From contig ABHC01000005.1 of assembly GCA_000171835.1 (NCBI GenBank), positions 170,999-234,998 of the forward strand: 64,000 nt of DNA, written 5' to 3'. The DNA comes from an alpha proteobacterium BAL199. Lineage in GTDB: Bacteria; Pseudomonadota; Alphaproteobacteria; Thalassobaculales; Thalassobaculaceae. Under the pieces are notes generated by a model, which did not search any database, was not told where the DNA came from, and worked only from the letters and a program-made list of their open reading frames with translations. Of the stretch, positions 45,498 to 53,828 are shown piece by piece. Position 1 is the stretch's first letter. Every line of letters starts with the position of its first letter. A program made the position numbers and the translations under genes.

Positions 45498-46472
45498 ATG
45501 AACCGTACCGCCCGCACGATTGCCTCCGTCGCACTCGCCGCCGTCCTGCTCGGACCCGGCGCAGCGCACGCCGCTACTGCCAATGGCGACGCGTTGCCGT
45601 TGATCCTGAAGCAGCGGGTGATCGTCAGCGGCGAGGGGATCCGGTTGTCCGACCTGTTCGCGAACGTTCCGCCCGCCAACGACGGCCGGATCGCCGATGC
45701 CCCACAGCCCGGTGGGCGTCAGGTCTTCGGCGTCCGGGAGTTGTTCCACTACGCGAAGTCGTTCGGCCTGCAGTGGCGTCCGCGCGACATGAAAGTCTAC
45801 TCCGAAGTGGTTCGCGACAGCGCCCCGGTGCCCATCGAGCTCATCCGCGAAGCACTGATGCGGGTCATCGAACCGCAACGTCAGGGCGACGATTTCGACG
45901 TTGAGATCTTCAACCGCGACCTGCCGCTCTTCGTGGCCACCGGCACCGTTCCCGACGTCTTGGTCCGAAACCTGGCATACGATCCCCGCTCGAACCGTTT
46001 CGACGCCACGATCAGCGTCCCGGGCAGCCAGGCCACGCCTGTGGTCGTCAGCGGCCGGGTCGAACCGATGCTGAGCGTACCGGTGCTGCGCAACCACGCG
46101 ATGCCTGGCGAAGTGATCTCCGAGAACGATATCCAGTGGCTCCGAGTCGAATCCCGACGCGCCAGCATGAACTCGGTTACCCGCCTGGAAGATCTGCTGG
46201 GCCGGACCCCTCGCCGGCCAATCGCTGCCGGGCAGCCGATCCGGTTGACCGACGTCCGGCCGAACTTTGTGATCGACAAGGGCGACATGGTCACCATCGT
46301 CTTGAACAGCGGAACGATGACCCTGACCGCCCGCGCCGAGGCTACACAGAAAGGGGCTGTCGGGGACATCATCAAGGTCCGCAACAACCACAGCCGAAGA
46401 ATGCTTGAAGCCCGCGTGACTGGGGCGGGCACCGTCTCCATCACCGGCTCGCAAGTCGCGTCCATCAATTGA
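45498..46472 (+). CDS. flgA: flagellar P-ring assembly chaperone FlgA
   Basis: The 324-residue protein has a signal peptide (cleavage after about AAHA, residue 25), an N-terminal domain and a C-terminal SAF-like domain (VPVLRNHAMPGEVISENDIQWL, then GQPIRLTDVRPNFVIDKGDMVTIVL). FlgA is the periplasmic chaperone for FlgI. It is longer than enteric FlgA, as is usual in alphaproteobacteria. Because flgI is broken in this window, its client may be absent. Confidence 0.93.
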   Translation: MNRTARTIASVALAAVLLGPGAAHAATANGDALPLILKQRVIVSGEGIRLSDLFANVPPANDGRIADAPQPGGRQVFGVRELFHYAKSFGLQWRPRDMKVYSEVVRDSAPVPIELIREALMRVIEPQRQGDDFDVEIFNRDLPLFVATGTVPDVLVRNLAYDPRSNRFDATISVPGSQATPVVVSGRVEPMLSVPVLRNHAMPGEVISENDIQWLRVESRRASMNSVTRLEDLLGRTPRRPIAAGQPIRLTDVRPNFVIDKGDMVTIVLNSGTMTLTARAEATQKGAVGDIIKVRNNHSRRMLEARVTGAGTVSITGSQVASIN

Positions 46473-46507
46473 AGCTCGCGCACAACGCGCACTCGGAGGA
46501 TCCAGAA

Positions 46508-47263
46508 ATGATCGCCCGTACCACCGCCCGCCCGCTCTTTGCCACCATCGCGGTCGCCGCCGCCCTCTCCGGCTGCAGCGCGGTCGATCGGCTCGCCAAC
46601 ATCGGCCAGGCCCCTGAGATGTCCCGGATCGAAGATCCGACGCGCGGTGCCGGGTATCAGCCGGTCTCGATGCCGATGCCGGCGCCGGTTGTGGCAACCC
46701 GCCAGGCCAACTCGCTGTGGCAGGAAGGCAGCCGCGCGTTCTTCAAGGATCAGCGGGCCAGCGATATCGGCGACATTATCACGGTGGTCGTGACGATCGC
46801 CGACAAGGCCGCGGTCGATAACACGACCACACGTACTCGGACGAACTCTGACGCAGCCCAACTGAACGGCCTGTTCGGTTACGAAGGCAGCCTGACCAGC
46901 GTGTTCCCGGAAGCGGTCACCGGTGGCAACTTCCTCGACCTCGGTTCCTCGACCAGCAATGTCGGTGCCGGCAAGGTGGACCGGGAGGAAGAGATCAACT
47001 TGCGGGTGGCCGGCGTGATTACGCAAAAATTGCCGAACGGCAATATGGTCGTCTACGGTCGGCAAGAAGTGCGCGTGAACTTCGAGGTGCGCGAGGTCGT
47101 GGTTGGTGGCGTGATCCGGGCGGCTGACATCACGTCGTCCAACACGATCAGCTACGACCAGATGGCCGAAGCACGAATCTCGTATGGTGGCCGCGGTCAG
47201 ATCACCGACGTCCAGCAGCCGCGCTTTGGCTCCCAGGTCCTGGACGTGATCATGCCGTTCTAA
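46508..47263 (+). CDS. flgH: flagellar L-ring protein FlgH
   Basis: The 251-residue protein has a lipoprotein signal with lipobox LSGC and the conserved L-ring body (NSLWQEGSRAFFKDQRASDIGDIITV, then VSMPMP and the C-terminal QVLDVIMPF). I used the ATG at 46508, which follows GGAGGA, since this places the lipobox correctly; the in-frame TTG-type start at 46469 does not. A strong terminator follows at 47317-47344. Confidence 0.96.
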   Translation: MIARTTARPLFATIAVAAALSGCSAVDRLANIGQAPEMSRIEDPTRGAGYQPVSMPMPAPVVATRQANSLWQEGSRAFFKDQRASDIGDIITVVVTIADKAAVDNTTTRTRTNSDAAQLNGLFGYEGSLTSVFPEAVTGGNFLDLGSSTSNVGAGKVDREEEINLRVAGVITQKLPNGNMVVYGRQEVRVNFEVREVVVGGVIRAADITSSNTISYDQMAEARISYGGRGQITDVQQPRFGSQVLDVIMPF

Positions 47264-47316
47264 CGTCCAAACTTTGCCCCCTTGCCCGTCTCTGACGCCG
47301 CTCGGGACCAAAAACA

Positions 47317-47344
47317 AAAGGCCGCCCTGAAAAGGGCGGCCTTT
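47317..47344. terminator. bidirectional intrinsic terminator between flgH and dksA
   Basis: AAGGCCGCCCT and AGGGCGGCCTT form an 11-bp stem around a GAAA-type loop, with A-rich and T-rich flanks on opposite sides. It can end both the flgH transcript and the convergent dksA transcript. Confidence 0.9.
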
Positions 47345-47374
47345 CTAGTTTCAAGCCGGTTCCGAGGAACGGTA

Positions 47375-47791
47375 TCAGTCGTCGCGGTGGGTCCGTTCCA
47401 TCTTCTCGTGCCGCTCCTGTGCCTCCAGGCTCAGCGTCGCAATAGGACGGGCTTCCAGTCGCTTCAGTCCAATCGGCTCATCGGTTTCTTCACAGTACCC
47501 GTAGGTACCGTCCTCGATCCGCTTCAAGGCAGAATTGATCTTGCTGATCAGCTTGCGTTCGCGGTCCCGGGTCCGGAGTTCGATCGAGTGCTCGGTCTCG
47601 AGCGAGGCACGATCTGCCATGTCGGGCTGCTGCAAGTTCTGTTCGGTGAGGTTGCTCAAGGTCTCATTGGCATCACGCACCAACTCGGCCTTCCAACGGA
47701 GCAGTTTCTGCCGGAAGTACTCCAGCTGTTGCGGGTTCATGAACTCTTCTTCGTCCGACGGCATATAGTCCGGCGGCAGGGTCACGCTCAT
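47375..47791 (-). CDS. dksA: DksA-type RNA polymerase-binding transcription factor
   Basis: The 138-residue protein has the coiled-coil tip motif DMADRA (D57, D60, A62) and the zinc-finger region YGYCEETDEPIGLKRLEARP. Only one of the four cysteines remains (Cys100), as in the alphaproteobacterial zinc-free type. With ppGpp it tunes rRNA and amino-acid promoters. GGAGGAAGGGG before the ATG at 47791 decides the start. Confidence 0.93.
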   Translation of the reverse strand: MSVTLPPDYMPSDEEEFMNPQQLEYFRQKLLRWKAELVRDANETLSNLTEQNLQQPDMADRASLETEHSIELRTRDRERKLISKINSALKRIEDGTYGYCEETDEPIGLKRLEARPIATLSLEAQERHEKMERTHRDD

Positions 47792-47922
47792 CCCCTTCCT
47801 CCACGCGGGCTCGACGGCATTCGGTGGCAGAGGGCCCGTCACCGAACGGGCGCGGAATGCTTGAAGCGACCTAGACCGCATCAACAGGATGAAACCCTTG
47901 GAGTTCCGCGCCGCGCGACGGG

Positions 47923-48339
47923 TTACACGCTTCGTTCGAGTTTCGCAAGCTCGACCCGAGCTCTAAGCTCAATCTCGTCGAGAATCTCGACCACCCGGGG
48001 GTCGTCGAACGACTCGCGCTGCTGGCGGACAGTGCTTGCCAACTCCTGCAAACGGTCGTGCGGAATGGCTCCCATCAACAGGCCGTGACGAATATCATCC
48101 AGTCTGTCGAGCATCAGATCGGCACGTTCACGCGCACGGCGCGCGCTGCCTTCGCGGTCGCCAACCTCTTGGGCCGCAAATACCGAATCGACCGCCCGAA
48201 CACCGGAAACACCCGTCGAGTCGCCGGCTTCCGCGGTTTCATCCAGCAGTTTCGAGAAGTCGGACGAGCCGGCCTTGCCGGTCTTTCCGCCTCGCCGAAC
48301 GCCGGAGATTCCCGCCGCTTTCGATGATTCGACCTTCAT
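47923..48339 (-). CDS. fliX: flagellar assembly protein FliX
   Basis: The 138-residue protein has a basic N-terminus and the FliX helical C-terminal half (ERADLMLDRLDDIRHGLLMGAIPHDRLQELASTVRQQR, then VVEILDEIELRARVELAKLE). In Caulobacter FliX couples basal-body completion to FlbD, the sigma-54 activator of late flagellar genes. I used the ATG at 48339; an in-frame TTG lies 12 bases upstream. It is divergent from flgI. Confidence 0.9.
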   Translation of the reverse strand: MKVESSKAAGISGVRRGGKTGKAGSSDFSKLLDETAEAGDSTGVSGVRAVDSVFAAQEVGDREGSARRARERADLMLDRLDDIRHGLLMGAIPHDRLQELASTVRQQRESFDDPRVVEILDEIELRARVELAKLERSV

Positions 48340-48464
48340 GGTGATGGGCAACCTTGGTCGAACAGACGTGAACTTCGCTCAACTCGGATTCGCATAATCA
48401 TATTGTACCATGCGTCGTCGCGGGTTTCGACGCCACCCTCAACCGCAGGCGGCTGCAAGCAACG

Positions 48465-48480
48465 TGGCACGCTTCTAGCA
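48465..48480 (+). promoter_or_regulatory. sigma-54 promoter before flgI
   Basis: TGGCACGCTTCTAGCA has GG (48466-48467) and GC (48478-48479) with 10 bases between. It lies about 60-75 bases before the original flgI start and about 110 bases before the IS1182 insertion. Confidence 0.8.
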
Positions 48481-48539
48481 TAAAAGATGGCGAGACCGGG
48501 AACACCCGGCAACACCGACCGATCGCGGGGACGATGATC

Positions 48540-48589
48540 ATGACAACGGAACGCTGGATGCAACAGTTCGCAACCTTCGTGACAGTCTT
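48540..48589 (+). pseudogene. flgI: flgI 5' fragment, first 16 codons before the IS1182 element
   Basis: ATG at 48540 begins MTTERWMQQFATFVTV, the n-region and start of a signal peptide. An in-frame ATG at 48534 is also possible. The frame breaks at the IS border (48590) and would read on into the element for about 20 residues before stopping. Joined to 50171 onward it restores FlgI exactly. Confidence 0.82.
48586..48589. repeat. IS1182 target duplication, left copy (TCTT)
   Basis: TCTT abuts the left inverted repeat and recurs at 50167-50170 after the right inverted repeat. Removing one copy with the element restores the flgI frame. Confidence 0.75.
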
Positions 48590-50166
48590 GAGGCTGTTGC
48601 AGAATCACCGGTTCCACCGACGATCTCCGCTTGACCCACTGACGGGGTCCTGATTCCGTTGGGAGAGGCAATTTGAAGGGGGGGGAGATGGCAAATTTTT
48701 ACCGAGAACCAGATCGTAGGCAGCGGTTTCTTCTGCCGGTGGACATGGCGGATTGGGTTCCGGACACAGACCTCGTGCACCTTCTTCTGGATGCCGTGGG
48801 TTTGATGGATCTATCGGCATTCGAGACGCACTACCGGAAGCGTGGGTCGGGAGCGCCACCGTTCGCGCCGAGGATGATGGTTAGTCTCCTTGTTTATGCG
48901 TATGCGAACGGGCAACGCTCAAGCCGCAAGATCGAGCGCCTGTGCGTGCGGGATGCTGGGTTTCGGACGATCGTGTGCGCCGAGGTTCCCGACCACAGCG
49001 TGATAGCGCGGTTCCGCAAGCGGCACCGGGGCGACCTGGAGACCCTGTTCGTGGAGGTCCTGAAGCTGTGTCATGCGGCGGGGCTGGTGCGGTTGGGCGT
49101 GGTGGCGCTGGATGGGACCAAGGTGAAGGCAAATGCGTCGCTTGCGGCGAACCAGACCTCGAAGTCCCTGGAGGCGGAGGTTGCCGCCATGCTGTCGGAG
49201 GCCGAGGCGATCGATGCCGCCGAGGACGGGATGTTCGGGGAGGGCCGAGGTGACGATGTTCCCGTCGGGCTGAGGAAGCCGTCAGATCGGCTGTCCCGTC
49301 TTCGCTCCTGTCATGAACGTCTCTTGCGCGAAGCCGACCATCAACGGGTCGAGCAGCAGGAGAAGATCAACGCCCGGATTGCCGAGGAAAAGGCGAACGG
49401 AAAAGCCAAACGCGGGCGGAAGCCGAAGACAGCCGAGGCGGTTGTCAAGGAAGAGGCCAAGGCCAACGTGAGCGACCCGGACAGCCGGATCATGAAGAGC
49501 CGCAAGGGATATCTCCAGGGGTACAATGCCCAGGCGGTGGTGACGGCGGACCAGATCATCCTCGCCACCGATGTGACGAACCAGGCCAACGACGTTCGCC
49601 AACTGGCCCCGATGATTGCCCGGACCCTGACGATGATGGAGGCGGTGACCGGCGACGAGGCGGTGCTGGGGGTTGGCCTGTTTGACGCGGGCTATTGGTC
49701 TGACGAGAACGCGGCCACGGAAACAGCGGAATGCGAATACCTGATCGCCACCACTAAGGATTGGAAGCAGCGCAAGGCGATGCGTGATGCTCCACCACCC
49801 CGGGGCCGTATACCCAGGGACATGAGTGCCCGTGACCAGATGGAGCGTAAGCTCCTGACCCAACGGGGCCGAAAACTTTACCGGCTGCGCGGCCAGACCG
49901 TGGAACCGGTGTTCGGGCAAATGAAGGAGACCCAGGGCGCAGACGGATTCATGATGCGCGGGGAGCAGGAGACCCAGGGTGAATGGAACCTGCACTGCGC
50001 CGCCCACAACATCAAAAAACTACACTCGGAGTCCGTCCGCAGAGGAAGAAAGGGTGGAAAATGGCTCTTGAACTGAAGCAATTGGACAAGAAAAATGCCG
50101 TCTGAGGGCAAAATCACCGGATAGCTGCTTCATGCCGTCAAGCCAGACTCATTCAGCAACAGGCTC
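48590..50166 (+). mobile_element. IS1182-like insertion sequence inside flgI
   Basis: The 1577-bp element has terminal inverted repeats GAGGCTGTTGCAGAATCA (left) and GAGCCTGTTGCTGAATGA (complement of the right end), flanked by TCTT. It carries one IS1182-family transposase (48688-50076). It splits the flgI signal peptide between codons 16 and 17. It lies in the same orientation as flgI, so transcripts from the sigma-54 promoter would run through it. Confidence 0.9.
48688..50076 (+). CDS. IS1182-family transposase
   Basis: The 462-residue protein has the family start NFYREPDRRQRFLLPVDMADW, the DDE-type VVALDGTKVKANAS, GLFDAGYWSDENA and a C-terminal QTVEPVFGQMKETQG, and a lysine-rich insertion (EKANGKAKRGRKPKTAE). 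The ATG at 48688 follows an eight-G run that also acts as the ribosome site. The frame is intact. Confidence 0.92.
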   Translation: MANFYREPDRRQRFLLPVDMADWVPDTDLVHLLLDAVGLMDLSAFETHYRKRGSGAPPFAPRMMVSLLVYAYANGQRSSRKIERLCVRDAGFRTIVCAEVPDHSVIARFRKRHRGDLETLFVEVLKLCHAAGLVRLGVVALDGTKVKANASLAANQTSKSLEAEVAAMLSEAEAIDAAEDGMFGEGRGDDVPVGLRKPSDRLSRLRSCHERLLREADHQRVEQQEKINARIAEEKANGKAKRGRKPKTAEAVVKEEAKANVSDPDSRIMKSRKGYLQGYNAQAVVTADQIILATDVTNQANDVRQLAPMIARTLTMMEAVTGDEAVLGVGLFDAGYWSDENAATETAECEYLIATTKDWKQRKAMRDAPPPRGRIPRDMSARDQMERKLLTQRGRKLYRLRGQTVEPVFGQMKETQGADGFMMRGEQETQGEWNLHCAAHNIKKLHSESVRRGRKGGKWLLN

Positions 50167-50168
50167 TC

Positions 50169-51254
50169 TTGTGGGTCATTTTTGCCGTGAGCCTCGGTGG
50201 CGCCTCGGCGCAGACCCGCATCAAGGACATCGTCGACTTCGAAGGTGTCCGCGAGAACCTGCTGATCGGGTACGGATTGGCGGTCGGCCTGAAGGGCACC
50301 GGAGACGACATCGGCAGCGCGATCTTCACCCGAGAGAGCCTAGTCGGCATGTTGGAGCGCCTCGGCGTCAACGCACGCGACGACAATTTGGACACCAAGA
50401 ACGTCGCAGCAGTGATGGTCACCGCCATTCTGCCACCCTTCGCCACCCAGGGCACTCGGATCGACATCACCGTGTCGGCGATCGGCGACGCCGACAGCCT
50501 GCTTGGCGGCCAACTGCTGGTCACCCCATTGATCGGCGCCGACGGCGAAGTCTACGCCGTGGCCCAGGGCCCGGTCGCGGTCAGTGGCTTCTCGGCCCAG
50601 GGTGCTGCCGCGAGCGTATCGCGCGGTGTCACGACAGGCGGCCGGATCTCCAATGGTGCGATTGTCGAGCGGGAGGTCAGCTTCGCGCTGAACCAGATGG
50701 AAACGGTGCGTATCGCCCTGCGCAATCCCGACTTCACGACATCCCGCCGTATTGCCCAGGCCATCAACGCCTTCGTCGGCGGGCCGATCGCCCAGTCGAC
50801 CGACTCCGGTACGGTGCGAATGCTGGTGCCCGATGCATACCGCAACAACGCCGTTGCGCTGATTACCGACGTCGAGCAGCTGCGTGTCACCCCCGACACC
50901 ATTGCCAAAGTGGTGATCGACGAGCAGACCGGCGTCATCGTGATGGGCGAGAACGTCCGCATCAACACCGTGGCGATCGCCCAGGGAAATTTGACGATCC
51001 GCATCACTGAGACCCCACAGGTCAGCCAGCCACAGCCCTTCGCGCAAACCGGAGAAACCGTCACGGTACCGCGCACGCAGATTGAGATCGACGACGACAA
51101 GGACAAGAAACTTACCGTCCTGCCGCGTCAGGTCACGCTGCAAGAACTGGTCAACGGCCTGAACGCCCTAGGCGTCGGCCCGCGCGACATGATCTCGATC
51201 TTGCAGGCAATCAAAGCCGCCGGCGCGCTGCAAGCCGAACTCGAAGTACTCTGA
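50169..51254 (+). CDS. flgI: flagellar P-ring protein FlgI, signal-peptide start removed by IS1182
   Basis: This is the body of FlgI (QTRIKDIVDFEGVRENLLIGYGLAVGLKGTGDD to LQAELEVL), complete from the signal cleavage site. The first 16 codons lie at 48540-48589 beyond the IS. What remains of the leader is WVIFAVSLGGASA with a TTG as the only candidate start and no basic n-region. An in-frame stop lies at 50103. Rejoined, the gene has 377 codons. FlgI must be exported by Sec and is essential for the P ring, so the gene is probably non-functional unless another copy exists. Confidence 0.85.
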   Translation: MWVIFAVSLGGASAQTRIKDIVDFEGVRENLLIGYGLAVGLKGTGDDIGSAIFTRESLVGMLERLGVNARDDNLDTKNVAAVMVTAILPPFATQGTRIDITVSAIGDADSLLGGQLLVTPLIGADGEVYAVAQGPVAVSGFSAQGAAASVSRGVTTGGRISNGAIVEREVSFALNQMETVRIALRNPDFTTSRRIAQAINAFVGGPIAQSTDSGTVRMLVPDAYRNNAVALITDVEQLRVTPDTIAKVVIDEQTGVIVMGENVRINTVAIAQGNLTIRITETPQVSQPQPFAQTGETVTVPRTQIEIDDDKDKKLTVLPRQVTLQELVNGLNALGVGPRDMISILQAIKAAGALQAELEVL

Positions 51255-51268
51255 GCAGGAGACGAACG

Positions 51269-51613
51269 ATGAACGCTTCCTCCCTCCCCGACGTTGCCGA
51301 GCTCAGCTTCGCCCGCAACCAGGGCGCTACTCAGCGCCAGCGCGACACCCTCAATGCCGCTGCCGCCACGGGCGACCGCTCCGAGGTCCGCAAAGCTGCC
51401 GAGAAGTTCGAAAGCCAGTTCATCGCCCAGATGCTTGGGCACATGTTCAAGGGCGTGAAGACCGACGGGATGTTCGGTGGTGGCCAGGCCGAGAGCACGT
51501 GGCGCGACTTCTACGTCGAGGAAGTCAGCGACGTCATCGCCAAGCGCGGCGGTATCGGTGTCGCCGATATCGTCGAACGGCAGTTGCTTCAGCTTCAGGA
51601 GGTAAAATCATGA
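51269..51613 (+). CDS. flgJ: rod-binding protein, FlgJ N-terminal type
   Basis: The 114-residue protein has only the rod-capping domain (VRKAAEKFESQFIAQMLGHMFKGVKTDGMFGGGQAESTWRDFYVEEVSDVIAKRGGIGVADIVERQL, given by ends) and lacks the muramidase domain of enteric FlgJ. This short form is the rule in alphaproteobacteria. It follows flgI by 14 bases. Confidence 0.92.
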   Translation: MNASSLPDVAELSFARNQGATQRQRDTLNAAAATGDRSEVRKAAEKFESQFIAQMLGHMFKGVKTDGMFGGGQAESTWRDFYVEEVSDVIAKRGGIGVADIVERQLLQLQEVKS

Positions 51614-52056
51614 ACCCGCGCGATCTGATCCAGCTGTTTGTTGAATCAATGGCGCAACTGACCGCCGTCATGCGGCACGAGATCGAATTGATTCGCGGCC
51701 GCGAGTTCACCAAGCTCGAAGATGTGCAACGCCGGAAAGCCCAGATCGCCAAGGGCTATCACGATCACCAGACGCGGTTGCGGAAGAATCTTGCGGCACT
51801 GGATGCGCTGAGCGACGAGGAGCGGACCGACCTTCGGAAGCTTTACGCGTCCTTCCGCGAGACGCTGTCGGAGAACATGATCGCGCTGAAATCGGCCCAT
51901 GACGCCACCGACCGGGTCGTCAAAATGGTCATCTCGGGCGTCAAAAAGGCCCGTGGTGTGACCGGTCCGGATGTGCGGCCGGGCAAACCGGTCCGCGGCT
52001 ACGCAGCATACGGCACCGGTGGAGTCGGTGCCGCTGGGTACAACCGTACGCTCTGA
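51610..52056 (+). CDS. FlgN-like flagellar export chaperone
   Basis: The 148-residue protein is mostly helical (DLIQLFVESMAQLTAVMRHEIELIRGREFTKLEDVQRRK, then SFRETLSENMIALKSAHDATDRVVKMVI), like the FlgN chaperones of FlgK and FlgL, with a Gly-rich tail. The ATG at 51610 overlaps the flgJ stop, so the two are coupled. It is convergent with the TPR gene, which begins 12 bases away at its 3' end. Confidence 0.8.
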   Translation: MNPRDLIQLFVESMAQLTAVMRHEIELIRGREFTKLEDVQRRKAQIAKGYHDHQTRLRKNLAALDALSDEERTDLRKLYASFRETLSENMIALKSAHDATDRVVKMVISGVKKARGVTGPDVRPGKPVRGYAAYGTGGVGAAGYNRTL

Positions 52057-52068
52057 CCGGGATTGCCC

Positions 52069-52779
52069 CTAGATATCCAGGCCGTCGAGGTAGCGGGCGT
52101 TGTCCGGCGCCAACTCGCGGACCCGAGCTGCTTCTGCTCGGGCCGCCTGCAAGTCGCCGGTCACTCGGTGCAACATTGCCATCGAGTAGTGACCATCGAC
52201 GCTGTCATTGTCGATCGACACAGCCCGTTCGGCATGCACGCGCGCCTGGTCGACATCCCCTTGCTCAAGATAGACCAGCGCGACACCGCCCAGCAGTGCC
52301 GCGTCATCGGGATTGATGGCCAACGCGGTTCCGAACGACAGATGGGCTTCCTCCAAGCGGTGCAACTGCGTTAGCACCGAACCGAGCTTGCCATGGAAGC
52401 CGGCAATCTTTGGATTGACGTCGATCGCCGTGCGATAGCATCTCTCGGCATCGGGCAGCGAATTGAGTGCGACAAAAATATCGCCCAGCTGATGCAGCGC
52501 CTCGGCATTCGTCGGGTTCAATTCGACCGCACGCATAAGCAGCTCGGCCGCCGCATGCTGGTCGCCCCGTTCATGCGCCAGGACGCCGGCCCAAACCAGA
52601 ACCCGATCATTCTCAGGATCGTTCTCCAAGGCCCTCGCGATGGCCTCGGCTGCGCCCTCAAGATCGTCGACGCCACGCAATGCGATGCCAAGATTGAAGT
52701 ACGCCTCGGAGTACGTCGGATCCATGCCGGTCGCGTGGCGGAACAATTCAAGCGCCCCGGTCAAATCGTTCTCGCGCAA
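52069..52779 (-). CDS. TPR protein, 3' part of a gene split by a MITE-like element
   Basis: The part from 52842 to 52069 encodes about seven TPR units (for example AVELNPTNAEALHQLGDIFVAL and AIDVNPKIAGFHGKLGSVL). The listed start (TTG at 52779) is the first usable one; native coding sequence extends to 52842 as ETAIDVNPSNPAYSNHLGVVSLREN. Removing the element and one TA joins it in frame to 52939-53130 and gives 321 codons. The insert length is a multiple of three, so only one stop codon separates the parts. The role is unknown; its position in the flagellar locus suggests filament glycosylation or assembly. Confidence 0.7.
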   Translation of the reverse strand: MRENDLTGALELFRHATGMDPTYSEAYFNLGIALRGVDDLEGAAEAIARALENDPENDRVLVWAGVLAHERGDQHAAAELLMRAVELNPTNAEALHQLGDIFVALNSLPDAERCYRTAIDVNPKIAGFHGKLGSVLTQLHRLEEAHLSFGTALAINPDDAALLGGVALVYLEQGDVDQARVHAERAVSIDNDSVDGHYSMAMLHRVTGDLQAARAEAARVRELAPDNARYLDGLDI

Positions 52780-52842
52780 CGAGACGACACCGAGGTGGTT
52801 CGAATACGCGGGATTGCTGGGATTGACGTCGATCGCGGTCTC

Positions 52843-52940
52843 TAGTGGTGGGAATCAGACAGATGAAACCCGTGCATCAGCAAACGCATGGCGGAAATCT
52901 GCCGATCCAGACGGACTCACCCGTTTGATTTTCACCACTA
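52843..52940. mobile_element. MITE-like element inserted in the TPR gene
   Basis: A 94-bp element (52845-52938) is flanked by TA on both sides. Its ends are long imperfect inverted repeats: GTGGTGGGAATCAGACAGAT at the left and GTGGTGAAAATCAAACGGGT as the complement of the right. The similarity continues for about 37 bases. It has no coding capacity. The TA target and the small size fit a non-autonomous IS630/mariner-type element; a CTAG duplication is an alternative reading. Confidence 0.75.
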
Positions 52941-53130
52941 GAAGCGCTCGAGCGCCGCCGAACTCACCATGCTGAAGGCACAGCAATCCACCGAGATGGA
53001 GCGCCTGCTCATGGCGTGGATTCTTCTCCAAAATTTTGATGTACAGGTCTCGCGCTTCGTCGATCTCATCAGCTTCCTGATGGCGGATTGCCGATACCAA
53101 CAAATGATGAAGTGGATCGGCAACATTCAT
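52855..53130 (-). pseudogene. TPR gene 5' fragment, ends in a stop supplied by the MITE-like element
   Basis: The ATG at 53130 begins NVADPLHHLLVSAIRHQEADEIDEARDLYIKILEKNP, a first TPR unit, and continues to GARALL at the insertion. After that 27 residues come from the element before a stop at 52855-52857. It is the N-terminal part of the TPR protein at 52069-52842. No ribosome site is clear before this ATG. Confidence 0.7.
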
Positions 53131-53231
53131 GAAACGCTGTCCCAGCTATTTATTGACGCATCACCTCTGGACCATACCACATGTAGAATGGCCCTGTGAA
53201 TCACCTTCAACGTGGGCCAATCGCACCAGCG

Positions 53232-53663
53232 TCAAGCGACCAAGTCAACCGGTGCAGTCCTCGCTGGCTCAGCGGTTGACGACTCAATCGGTGCGGCCTG
53301 TGGGCCGTCATACCCGGCATCTTCTCGAGATGCCGCAGCGACCGGTCCGCCGATCTTGACGTCAAGAGCATCGCCTTCGGCGTCGTCACGGCTGGAAGGA
53401 AGCACGAACGGCTTCGTGGTTGGGTCCTGACGGTAGCGCGCAATCACAGCCTCTGACGGAAACTGCCGCACAACGTCACCGGACAAACTGTCCCGGACCT
53501 GAAAAATCACCGTCAGCGACCGCGAGTCAAACCGCAGCACCGGGCTGATGAAAAATTTACTGTCCGATTCAACCAGCGCCGGCGGCGGGGTCGAATTCTG
53601 TCCGTCGCGACCGTCACTTACCTGGTTGACCTGGACCGCTGGAAATCGTGTGTCAATTTCCAT
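53232..53663 (-). CDS. FlaG-like flagellar protein
   Basis: The 143-residue protein has an N-terminal disordered part and a FlaG-like core (LRFDSRSLTVIFQVRDSLSGDVVRQFPSEAVIARYR), then a Pro/Ala/Ser-rich tail. FlaG is thought to affect filament length. The ATG at 53663 follows GGAGG. It lies downstream of flgL by 165 bases and upstream of the broken TPR gene. Confidence 0.7.
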   Translation of the reverse strand: MEIDTRFPAVQVNQVSDGRDGQNSTPPPALVESDSKFFISPVLRFDSRSLTVIFQVRDSLSGDVVRQFPSEAVIARYRQDPTTKPFVLPSSRDDAEGDALDVKIGGPVAAASREDAGYDGPQAAPIESSTAEPARTAPVDLVA

Positions 53664-53828
53664 GGGAACCTCCATTCTGGAGACTTAGGTCAAGCTTGGT
53701 AGACCATACCGTTCGAAGTATACGGGATTCGAATCAATCCGTCCAGTGCCAACACCAACACTGCGCGACGCCTGACCCATTCGTCCATGGGGGCGACTTG
53801 ACGATCAGGACAATTTGGCACGCGATGG

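Noticed and set aside
52855..52940. Treating the tail of the TPR 5' fragment as native coding sequence
   Set aside because: The last 27 codons fall inside the inverted-repeat element. Excision restores a perfect TPR frame.
53770..53800. Possible sigma-54 site before the FlaG-like gene
   Set aside because: The spacing is right, but both boxes are poor (TGGGTC and TCGC).
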